From JBFHES01 sp041584015 (GTDB taxonomy: Bacteria; Bacteroidota; Bacteroidia; Bacteroidales; M50B96), in the NCBI GenBank assembly GCA_041584015.1, contig JBFHES010000253.1, positions 1 to 6,664 of the forward strand: a DNA stretch of 6,664 nt. Direction: 5' to 3'. Shown here one piece after another: positions 1 through 5,101 of the stretch; the stretch's first letter is position 1; every line of letters starts with the position of its first letter. A program made the position numbers and the translations under genes. Below the pieces are notes generated by a model. It was not told the DNA's origin. It did not search any database and saw nothing but the letters and a program-made list of their open reading frames with translations.

Positions 1-174
1 CTAGTAGATGAGTTTATTGCCATTAAGCTCACCGAATTGGGAGTTAATTTATATGCAACACGGTATAACTGTACACTCCAAAGAAAGACATTTAAAGGCT
101 CCCGTTCCTTAGCTCAAAAAACTACCTATAGTCTGGTAGATTTTGAGGAAGTGCAAGAAACTATCAATTCATAA
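1..174 (+). CDS. C-terminal end of an unidentified protein (5' end outside window)
   Basis: Reading frame 1 is open from the first base and ends in TAA at 172-174, giving 57 residues. The fragment begins LVDEFIAIKLTELGVNLYAT and ends in VDFEEVQETINS. It is a mixed basic and acidic soluble-looking stretch with no membrane segment, signal or cysteine cluster. I do not recognise the family, and 57 C-terminal residues are too few to assign one. It lies on the A+T-rich side of the tRNA gene together with the zinc-ribbon gene, in the same orientation but 347 bp away, so co-transcription is uncertain. It could also be a chance open frame, although steady codon-like reading up to a single stop makes a true gene end more likely. 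Confidence 0.45.
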   Translation, partial: LVDEFIAIKLTELGVNLYATRYNCTLQRKTFKGSRSLAQKTTYSLVDFEEVQETINS

Positions 175-521
175 TCTGACTTACGAATTTTGTCTTCAAT
201 CAAAGGCTGCCTTCTAAGTAGGGATCAATTGAAAAGTAGGTAGACAAATTTTGATTTCAAATTTATTTAAAAATAGATAAGTGCCTAACCTTACTCAAAT
301 CCTTCTTTTTAAAAGAGATATTTACGATATAAGTATGTTGTGCTGTTTCCCAATGAATATAACAAATTTGATACACGTTGTAATTGATTGTGCTTGAATG
401 TTTCGTTTTGTTGATTTTTTGTTACGTATTGTAACGACTTTCATTCGTATTATAATATATTCGCAACCAAATCTCAGTAATTTTACTGGATTCGATCCAA
501 AAATGGACTAAAAAACTAAAA
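175..521. other. A+T-rich intergenic spacer without a gene
   Basis: This spacer lies between the partial gene and the zinc-ribbon gene. I see no open frame with coding character on either strand and no RNA gene. Its first part holds A/T runs around 246-275 with imperfect symmetry (TTTGA-TT-TCAAA at 251-261 or so) but no convincing T-tracted terminator. Its last 100 bases hold the candidate promoter for the downstream gene. Confidence 0.5.
429..456 (+). promoter_or_regulatory. Candidate sigma70-like promoter for the zinc-ribbon gene
   Basis: TTGTAA at 429-434 and TATAAT at 451-456 are separated by 16 bases, which is close to the classical sigma70 consensus rather than the Bacteroidetes form. 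A weak Bacteroidetes-type -7 box, TATATTCG at 456-463 (one mismatch to TAnnTTTG), overlaps it. A short inverted repeat, GTTAC-GTATT-GTAAC at 421-435, covers the -35 hexamer and could be an operator. Transcription would begin near 463, leaving a leader of about 60 nt. In DNA this A+T-rich such matches can arise by chance. Confidence 0.35.
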
Positions 522-932
522 ATGACACCAGATCTTAGTGAAAATCGGAAAAAAAGAAGAACTTTTCAAAAAACTTGTCCAGGCTGCGACGAAATATTTT
601 TAGCAACAAGGCGAGATACAATTTATTGTAGTAATTCTTGCAGAACCTATGTAAACAGAAAAGAAAATTATTTAAATAAAGATCAAAAAGCAGAGCGTGA
701 CCGACTCGTTATTGCAAACAATACTATTAATGCTTACAAAAAGGACAGGAATAAAAAACATCAAATAATCTATTACCTAAAACAGGATTTGGAAAAACTG
801 AAAAAGGAAAACGAGATACTTCGAAAAGAATTTGTTGAACGTGGTCAGATGTTTTCAGATTTATATAATAAAAATGAGGAGCTAAAGAGAAAGCTAGAAA
901 AGTATGAGAACAAACCTGATCTTGAGGATTAA
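522..932 (+). CDS. Small zinc-ribbon and coiled-coil protein, function unknown
   Basis: This 136-residue protein has two visible parts. Residues 19-40 carry C19-x2-C22-x13-C36-x3-C40 (CPGC then YCSNSC), a treble-clef or zinc-ribbon-like site of the kind found in small phage and plasmid DNA-binding proteins and beside HNH nucleases. A strongly basic N-terminus (RKKRR at 9-13) precedes it. Residues about 82-131 form a long charged helix with regular Leu/Ile spacing (LEKLKK, LKRKLEKYEN), very likely a dimerising coiled coil. There is no signal peptide or membrane segment, so it is cytoplasmic. No catalytic residues are seen, so it is not a complete nuclease. A nucleic-acid-binding or regulatory role is inferred only from the Zn site, basic tail and coiled coil. 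The ATG at 522 is used because the nearest upstream ATG (503) is in another frame and stops after two codons. No Shine-Dalgarno is present; the leader is A-rich. Base composition matches the accessory side of the window. Confidence 0.75.
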   Translation: MTPDLSENRKKRRTFQKTCPGCDEIFLATRRDTIYCSNSCRTYVNRKENYLNKDQKAERDRLVIANNTINAYKKDRNKKHQIIYYLKQDLEKLKKENEILRKEFVERGQMFSDLYNKNEELKRKLEKYENKPDLED

Positions 933-1504
933 TCACTCTTAGGATATATGTCTGAGCATTTAAACTCGTATTGAGATAATATTTACGAAAATCCGATAAT
1001 TCCGGATACTTGACAACAAACATGCTCTATCTGGCATTTAATCCGGAAATAGTCTATGTAGCAATTGGGATAAAGCGTACAGATAGATTTATAAACACTA
1101 ATTTGTCAAGCTAGGTGATTTGAACATTATATCTAACATGCAGCCGATAACACACATTGGATAAAACGATTTATTGAACTGTGATTTTTAAAAGCCATTT
1201 AAGACTTGAGTTAAACTAAAAGAGTTCTAAAACGACTTGCACAAACACGTGTAAATAGCTTCTTAGATAAGAAATGAATGCCAATCTGTGTTATGATATA
1301 TAGGATATTCTCAAATCCATTTTTTTCCAACCAGCCAAAGTGCAAGATAGATTAAAACCAAACATTGAAGCAATGAGAAGTGCATATGATATCAGATTCG
1401 TCCATTCGGTTACTAAAATATGCCACTATATTACAAACTATCAGAAATCTCAAGTAACCCCTATTCTGTCATATACTTGCTTTTATCTATCACCTATTTC
1501 ATGA
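933..1504. other. Long A+T-rich spacer with no recognisable gene
   Basis: Between the zinc-ribbon gene and the tRNA region I find no open frame that looks translated on either strand, and no recognisable integrase or transposase remnant. One inverted repeat is visible: TTCCGGAT at 1000-1007 and ATCCGGAA at 1041-1048, with 33 bases between the arms. It is too loose for a standard terminator and has no T-tract. An open stretch on the plus strand at about 1330-1503 has no ATG placed for a gene and no recognisable product. The region may be decayed accessory DNA. Confidence 0.5.
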
Positions 1505-1528
1505 AATGTTGTGCAAAATGTTGTGCAA
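1505..1528. repeat. Perfect 12-bp tandem repeat beside the tRNA gene
   Basis: The unit AATGTTGTGCAA occurs twice without a gap (1505-1516 and 1517-1528), and the period holds for one extra base on the left (1504). It lies only two bases from the T-tract of the tRNA terminator and 47 bases from the tRNA 3' end. Short direct repeats next to a tRNA 3' end are typical of arm-type sites bound by tyrosine integrases, so a role as an integrase arm site is a reasonable guess, but no integrase gene is in view. Chance duplication cannot be excluded. Confidence 0.6.
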
Positions 1529-1566
1529 ATAAAAAAGCACTTACTGACTTGCGTCTGTAAGTGCTT
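1529..1566 (-). terminator. Rho-independent terminator of the tRNA gene
   Basis: A perfect 10-bp inverted repeat, AAGCACTTAC (1535-1544) and GTAAGTGCTT (1557-1566), encloses a 12-base loop. Read on the minus strand, the second arm runs straight into TTTTTTATTT, giving a G/C-containing hairpin plus T-tract. It begins 10 bases beyond the tRNA 3' end, so it very likely ends the tRNA transcript. The A-tract on one side only (plus strand) fits minus-strand use. Confidence 0.85.
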
Positions 1567-1575
1567 CATTTTCAG

Positions 1576-1649
1576 TGGGCCCACCCGGGCTCGAACCAGG
1601 GACCACCTGATTATGAGTCAGGTGCTCTAACCAACTGAGCTATAGGCCC
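1576..1649 (-). tRNA. tRNA with CAT anticodon, probably tRNA-Ile2 (lysidine), possibly elongator tRNA-Met
   Basis: The minus strand folds into a full 74-nt cloverleaf. The acceptor stem is GGGCCTA/TGGGCCC (one T-G wobble), the D stem GCTC/GAGC, the anticodon stem CCTGA/TCAGG with loop CTCATAA, and the T stem CCTGG/CCGGG with loop TTCGAGC. The discriminator base is A. CCA is not encoded. The anticodon CAT fits Met or the lysidine-modified Ile2 isoacceptor. The fourth and fifth acceptor pairs are C4-G69 and C5-G68, the pairs that E. coli TilS uses to tell tRNA-Ile2 from tRNA-Met, so Ile2 is favoured. An initiator tRNA is unlikely because the 1-72 pair is a normal G-C and the anticodon stem lacks three consecutive G-C pairs. 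It has its own promoter and terminator. A strong structure makes the gene certain; only the amino-acid identity is open. Confidence 0.95.
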
Positions 1650-1735
1650 AATATTGTAGTAATCTTCAATATTTCAACTTCATCCTTTGGAGTGGGTCTC
1701 GTAATAGTCTCTTAACCTTTTCCAAATTCGGAGTG

Positions 1736-1766
1736 CAAAAATAAGCAATAATCTTAATTATTGAAA
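1736..1766 (-). promoter_or_regulatory. Bacteroidetes-type promoter for the tRNA gene
   Basis: On the minus strand, TATTTTTG (complement of 1736-1743) matches the Bacteroidetes -7 consensus TAnnTTTG exactly. TTTC (complement of 1763-1766) lies 19 bases upstream, one mismatch from the -33 element TTTG at the expected spacing. Transcription would start near 1730, giving a 5' leader of roughly 75-80 nt that RNase P would remove. The element lies directly between the mtnA stop codon and the tRNA gene. Confidence 0.6.
1746..1763 (-). terminator. A/T-rich inverted repeat after mtnA, possible weak terminator
   Basis: CAATAAT (1746-1752), loop CTTA and ATTATTG (1757-1763) form a perfect 7-bp inverted repeat 13 bases beyond the mtnA stop. 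On the minus strand it is followed by CTTATTTTTG, a T-rich run. The stem has only one G-C pair, so termination would be weak. The repeat sits inside the spacer of the tRNA promoter, so it could instead be a protein-binding site or have no function. Confidence 0.35.
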
Positions 1767-1776
1767 CTTGCTGCTA

Positions 1777-2880
1777 TTATTTTTCAGGAAACATTGATTT
1801 TATTCCTTTAGCAGTGGCTTCGCAAACTCCTCTCTCGGTGATTAGCCGTGTAACCAAACGTGCTGGTGTTACATCAAAAGCATCATTCCGACAGGAACTA
1901 TTTTCTGGTATAATCTTAAATTCACTAACGACACCATCACTTATTCCTTCCATTATACCGACCTCATCTGAGGTGCGCTGTTCAATTTCTATTTCTTTCA
2001 GACCATCGTTCATATTAAAATCTATGGACGACGAAGGCAAGGCCACATAAAATGGGATGTTGTTATCTTTCGCAGCCAAGGCTTTTAAATAGGTCCCAAT
2101 TTTATTAGCAACATCGCCCCTGCTAGTTGTACGATCGCTACCAACAATACACAAGTCAACCAAAGCGTGTTGCATTAAATGACCTCCATTGTTATCGCTA
2201 ATTATCGTGTACGGAACCCCATGTTGCCCTAGCTCCCATGCTGTTAAACGAGCACCCTGGTTTCGCGGTCGGGTTTCGTCTACCCACACATGGATATCAA
2301 TGCCTTTCTCAAAGGCAGCATAGATTGGTGCAGTTGCTGTACCGTAATCAATACAGGCCAACCAACCGGCATTACAATGCGTTAAAACATTAATAGTCTC
2401 ACCGGGTTTCTTGCTCGCTATTTCTTCAATCAATGCTAAACCGTGCTCACCAATCTGCTTACAAGCCAACACTTCCTGTTCGCTTAATTCGAGCGCATAA
2501 TTAAGAGCAGTCTCAGTTTTAGCAACAACACCATCAACTTGCTCTAATCGCATTAAGGCATTTTCTACGGCGTAGGAAAGATTAACAGCCGTGGGACGTG
2601 ACGATATTAAATACTTTGCCGCAGCTATTAATTTCTCTTCGAAATTTGAATCATTCTTAAACAGCAAGCAAGCCAGATAAACACCAAAGGCACCGGCAAC
2701 ACCTATTAACGGAGCTCCACGCACCTGCATTATTTTTATCGCCTGATACATATCTTCAACACTAACGGCCGATGCAATTTGAAATTTAAATGGTAATAAA
2801 CGCTGGTCGATAAAATCTACTTGAGCAGGATTGTCTTCGTTTATCCAAATAGTATGATAATGTTTTCCGTTAACTAACAT
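1777..2880 (-). CDS. mtnA: S-methyl-5-thioribose-1-phosphate isomerase (MtnA family)
   Basis: This enzyme family converts 5-methylthioribose-1-phosphate to 5-methylthioribulose-1-phosphate in methionine salvage from the polyamine by-product methylthioadenosine. It is cytoplasmic and related to eIF2B subunits. The 367 residues match the usual length. Visible motifs in order are RGAPLIG (54-60), THCNAG with the catalytic Cys169, DETRPRNQGARLTAWELG (201-218), GSDR with the catalytic Asp249, and GDVANKIGTY (255-264) for phosphate and substrate binding. The GxDRTT...GDVxNKIGTYLKALAA version differs from the common GADRIxxNGDxANKIGT form and marks a subgroup, some members of which may use 5-deoxyribose-1-phosphate. 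The ATG at 2880 is chosen. An in-frame TTG at 2913 would add 11 residues with no homology expected. No other salvage gene (mtnK, mtnB, mtnC, mtnD, mtnN) is in the window. It is divergent from the HAD gene. Confidence 0.93.
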   Translation of the reverse strand: MLVNGKHYHTIWINEDNPAQVDFIDQRLLPFKFQIASAVSVEDMYQAIKIMQVRGAPLIGVAGAFGVYLACLLFKNDSNFEEKLIAAAKYLISSRPTAVNLSYAVENALMRLEQVDGVVAKTETALNYALELSEQEVLACKQIGEHGLALIEEIASKKPGETINVLTHCNAGWLACIDYGTATAPIYAAFEKGIDIHVWVDETRPRNQGARLTAWELGQHGVPYTIISDNNGGHLMQHALVDLCIVGSDRTTSRGDVANKIGTYLKALAAKDNNIPFYVALPSSSIDFNMNDGLKEIEIEQRTSDEVGIMEGISDGVVSEFKIIPENSSCRNDAFDVTPARLVTRLITERGVCEATAKGIKSMFPEK

Positions 2881-2900
2881 CAATATTTTTATTCTAGGTT

Positions 2901-2908
2901 TATCTTTG
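2901..2908 (+). promoter_or_regulatory. Bacteroidetes -7 box for the HAD phosphatase gene
   Basis: TATCTTTG is an exact match to TAnnTTTG within the 58-bp divergent spacer, 30 bases before the ATG at 2939. No TTTG is found at the -33 position. Its place argues against the upstream TTG (2906) as start codon, since that codon lies inside the box. I could not find an equally good box for mtnA on the other strand. Confidence 0.5.
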
Positions 2909-2938
2909 CACAAATTCGATCTAAAATTACCAATTCAT

Positions 2939-3574
2939 ATGGAAAGCATTCTATCAGGAATAAAAAATATAATATTCGATTTTGGCGGTGTTATTTTGAA
3001 CCTGGATTTCGACAAAAGTTTTAAAGCTTTTGAAAAACTTGGCATTGAGAATTTTAACGAGATGTATTCAATGGCCATCCAGAGCGAACTATTTAATGAA
3101 TTGGAAGTTGGTAAAATTAACGCTAATGAATTCATTGAATTAATTAAAACGCAACTTCCGAGCACGACCAGCGACCAGCATATTATCGATGCATGGAATG
3201 CGATGTTGCTGGATATTCCAACAGAAAGAATTGATTTGTTATTGCAACTCAAGAATCGCTACCGCACCTTCCTGCTAAGCAATACGAATATCATACATTA
3301 TGAAAAGTATGCAGCTGAATTAAAGAGCAATTACGGATACGAAAGTTTTGATCCGCTTTTTGAGAAAGCCTATTTCTCACACAACATGGGGCTAAAAAAA
3401 CCTGGTAGAGAAATTTATGACTTTGTAATTGAGCAGCATCAATTAAATCCGAGTGAAACCTTATTTATTGATGATACAGCTAAAAACATGGTAGGGGCAG
3501 AAGCGTCTGGGCTCAGAACTTACCTTCTACCCCCAAATCAGGATATTATTGAACTATTCGAAGGAACTCCCTAG
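2939..3574 (+). CDS. HAD superfamily phosphatase, YihX-like (subfamily IA)
   Basis: This cytoplasmic hydrolase of 211 residues carries all HAD motifs in order. Motif I is FDFGGVI with nucleophile Asp14, a helical cap lies at about 20-95, motif II is LSNTN with Ser114, motif III is GLKKPG with Lys154, and motif IV is FIDDTAKN with Asp178/Asp179. The second acidic residue of a classic DxD motif I is Gly16 here, as in E. coli YihX (FDLGNVI), a sugar-phosphate phosphatase active on alpha-glucose-1-phosphate. The region SHNMGLKKPGREIYDFV also resembles YihX closely. The exact substrate cannot be read from sequence. The ATG at 2939 puts motif I at the usual distance from the N-terminus; a TTG at 2906 is rejected. 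Its stop TAG shares the CTAG of the opposing barrel gene, so there is no room for a terminator between them. Divergence from mtnA hints at, but does not show, a role in sugar-phosphate salvage. Confidence 0.88.
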   Translation: MESILSGIKNIIFDFGGVILNLDFDKSFKAFEKLGIENFNEMYSMAIQSELFNELEVGKINANEFIELIKTQLPSTTSDQHIIDAWNAMLLDIPTERIDLLLQLKNRYRTFLLSNTNIIHYEKYAAELKSNYGYESFDPLFEKAYFSHNMGLKKPGREIYDFVIEQHQLNPSETLFIDDTAKNMVGAEASGLRTYLLPPNQDIIELFEGTP

Positions 3575-4209
3575 AACCTTCCGAATTTTAAGCTTATACC
3601 TGTTTGCCAACCATTCAGCCCCTTTGTGCCAACGTCTGGTAAATTAAGGTCGGTGGTGAAATTATAATACGCACCAAGCCCGAGTCGGAAAAACTTAAGC
3701 ACATTCAGCTCCACCTCTACTCCAGGTTTAAAGGTAAGGTACATATCATAATCCTCGTAATACATGTCTATTTCATAGTCTTCATGATAATCAACCGGAT
3801 CGTTAAAATAATCGTGATTGCTTGTTGTATAAGTTGCACCGCCAACACCAAAGTATAAAGGCACAGAAAGATGAACCGGCCATTTAGCTCCGATAATTGG
3901 TTCAACAATTAAGCCTGCCGAACCACCTTGCAGGTTGTGATATTCATCCTCATAATTATCATAGCTAAAATCGGAAAAGAATCCATTTGCGGCCAGACCT
4001 ATCCCGAGATTATGAGCCATAATCCACGACATGCGTACACCAGAACTTATCACATTGTGGTCTTCTATTTCTCCATATTGGAAATCCAATCCGAAATAGC
4101 CACCATTCCTGGCATCTTTTGAAAAAAGCGTTTTAATCTCATCTGTTTCCTGCGCACCAGCACTGCAAGCAATTAATAAAGCGACTGTTACAAAAAGTAT
4201 ATTTTTCAT
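3571..4209 (-). CDS. Small outer-membrane beta-barrel protein
   Basis: This 212-residue protein begins with a signal peptide: KN, a hydrophobic core ILFVTVALLIA, and probable cleavage after AGA (residue 19) before QETDE. A lipobox-like LIAC (12-15) also occurs, so lipidation at Cys15 is a less likely alternative. The mature part has alternating amphipathic strands rich in Gly and aromatic residues (GYFGLDFQYG, GIGLAANGFF, FRLGLGAYYNF) and ends in SLKFGRF, the C-terminal Phe typical of barrels inserted by BamA. It looks like an OmpA/OmpW-size barrel of about 8 strands. A strongly acidic, Tyr-rich segment at 133-157 (HEDYEIDMYYEDYDMY) is probably an external loop. The gene lies 21 bp downstream of the DUF2807 lipoprotein gene on the same strand and is very likely its operon partner. 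Its stop overlaps the HAD stop at CTAG. Function is unknown beyond the envelope location. Confidence 0.85.
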   Translation of the reverse strand: MKNILFVTVALLIACSAGAQETDEIKTLFSKDARNGGYFGLDFQYGEIEDHNVISSGVRMSWIMAHNLGIGLAANGFFSDFSYDNYEDEYHNLQGGSAGLIVEPIIGAKWPVHLSVPLYFGVGGATYTTSNHDYFNDPVDYHEDYEIDMYYEDYDMYLTFKPGVEVELNVLKFFRLGLGAYYNFTTDLNLPDVGTKGLNGWQTGISLKFGRF

Positions 4210-4230
4210 GATCTTATATTTTTATGAATT

Positions 4231-4953
4231 TTACCAGTGATGAACACTACCTGAGCCGGTAATAATGGTATTAACAGCAGGATTTCCAGTATAGTAAACA
4301 TCCCCCGATCCCGTAATTTTTATATCAAGCAATTCCAATACGTGAACGAAAATATCACCCGAACCTGTTATTGTTGTAAAAGCCTCTTCGGTTTGCAAGT
4401 CGAGGGCATTAATTTCACCCGATCCACTAATTTTAAAATCTACCTCTTCGGCAAAGCCATCTAACTCAATTTCGCCGCTTCCCGAGATATCGGCCTCAAC
4501 ATATTCCGCAATTACATCTACAAAAATATCACCTGAGCCATCTAAATTCACTTCCAGCATGTCTGCCACAACACCTTCGCATTCGATCATCCCGGAACCA
4601 TCTAGTTCAATCCTATCCAACGATGGAGTGGTAACATAAATGCGCATGGGTTCATTATTTCGGATACATCGGTTTCGGCGTGTGTCAATTTCCAATTTGC
4701 CATCGTGCACTTTCGTTTCAATATAATCGAGCAGATTTTCTTCGGCCTCAACTACAACCTTGGTAACCGGGCCAATGGTAACATACACATCAAACGAACC
4801 ATCGACTTCAATTTCATCAAAATTGTTAATGCTTCTATAATCTTCCTCCACATCGTTGTTTCCGCGAATACAATTCATCCACGTATCGGTGCATGATGAA
4901 AATAATACCAGCAGGGTAAAAAGGGTAATAACTTGATTGATTTGTTTTGTCAT
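4231..4953 (-). CDS. DUF2807 (GIN-domain) lipoprotein with beta-helix repeats
   Basis: The 240-residue product starts with a lipoprotein signal (MTKQINQ, hydrophobic core VITLFTLLVL, FSSC with lipid-accepting Cys21), so it is exported and anchored in the membrane. No clear lipoprotein export signal follows Cys21, leaving surface exposure open. Residues about 43-235 match the DUF2807 or 'head GIN' family: INNFDEIEVDGSFDVYVT, a typical entry strand, then repeated GSG turns at 119, 139, 158, 177, 197, 215 and 233. Their spacing of 18-20 residues suggests a right-handed parallel beta-helix with one turn per repeat. The product ends in HHW. Cys28, Cys96 and Cys125 add possible disulphides. Family members are common in Bacteroidota and described as putative adhesin heads; the actual function is unproven. 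It is first in a two-gene unit with the beta-barrel protein. Confidence 0.9.
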   Translation of the reverse strand: MTKQINQVITLFTLLVLFSSCTDTWMNCIRGNNDVEEDYRSINNFDEIEVDGSFDVYVTIGPVTKVVVEAEENLLDYIETKVHDGKLEIDTRRNRCIRNNEPMRIYVTTPSLDRIELDGSGMIECEGVVADMLEVNLDGSGDIFVDVIAEYVEADISGSGEIELDGFAEEVDFKISGSGEINALDLQTEEAFTTITGSGDIFVHVLELLDIKITGSGDVYYTGNPAVNTIITGSGSVHHW

Positions 4954-5006
4954 GATTAAAGGTTTTAATTTACACTAAAGACAAGGCAGTTTTTTAAGCG
5001 TTGCAC

Positions 5007-5028
5007 CAAAAATCATTTTTTATGATTT
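5007..5028. promoter_or_regulatory. Inverted repeat overlapping a weak promoter box in the divergent spacer
   Basis: AAATCAT (5010-5016) and ATGATTT (5022-5028) form a perfect 7-bp inverted repeat around five T bases. The minus-strand octamer GATTTTTG (complement of 5007-5014) has one mismatch to the -7 box TAnnTTTG and could serve the DUF2807-barrel unit, giving a leader of about 45-50 nt. The repeat also lies about 40 bases upstream of the expected aminopeptidase start site. It could bind a regulator of both directions, but A/T-rich palindromes are common in such spacers. Confidence 0.3.
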
Positions 5029-5054
5029 AGTGAAAATTCATTTAATGGAATCTC

Positions 5055-5062
5055 TATTTTTG
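5055..5062 (+). promoter_or_regulatory. Bacteroidetes -7 box for the aminopeptidase gene
   Basis: TATTTTTG matches TAnnTTTG exactly and lies 39 bases before the ATG at 5102, so the leader would be about 30-35 nt. No clear TTTG is seen at the -33 distance. It is the best promoter candidate in the 148-bp spacer for the plus strand. Confidence 0.5.
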
Positions 5063-5101
5063 CCCGCTTAGCCTATAAACCTGAATAAATAATTTCACCA
5101 T

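Noticed and set aside
503..511. Minimal reading frame ATG GAC TAA just before the zinc-ribbon gene, as a possible leader peptide
   Set aside because: Two codons with no attenuator structure around them; most simply chance in an A-rich leader.
727..1023. Minus-strand open frame of 98 codons opposite and beyond the zinc-ribbon gene
   Set aside because: It mostly overlaps the coding region of the zinc-ribbon protein in antisense, has a composition without domain signals, and shows no promoter or recognisable motif.
1000..1048. Inverted repeat TTCCGGAT / ATCCGGAA as a terminator or insertion-sequence ends
   Set aside because: The arms are short with 33 bases between them, there is no T-tract, and no transposase or target duplication is present.
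1330..1503. Plus-strand open stretch of about 58 codons in the long spacer
   Set aside because: No suitable start codon or leader, no recognisable family, and a length that can occur by chance even in A+T-rich DNA.
1814..2050. Plus-strand open frame inside mtnA
   Set aside because: It is antisense to the well-conserved C-terminal half of MtnA, which fully explains the sequence.
2881..2938. Upstream TTG starts that would make mtnA and the HAD gene overlap
   Set aside because: Both genes have ATG codons at the positions expected from their families, and the HAD TTG falls inside a perfect -7 box.
2935..3252. Minus-strand open frame inside the HAD gene
   Set aside because: It is a shadow of the HAD coding sequence, whose motifs are all on the plus strand.
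4231..4700. Recurring DNA words in the DUF2807 gene as a possible CRISPR or satellite array
   Set aside because: The repeats encode the GSG turns of a beta-helix, vary at codon level, and lie in one continuous reading frame.
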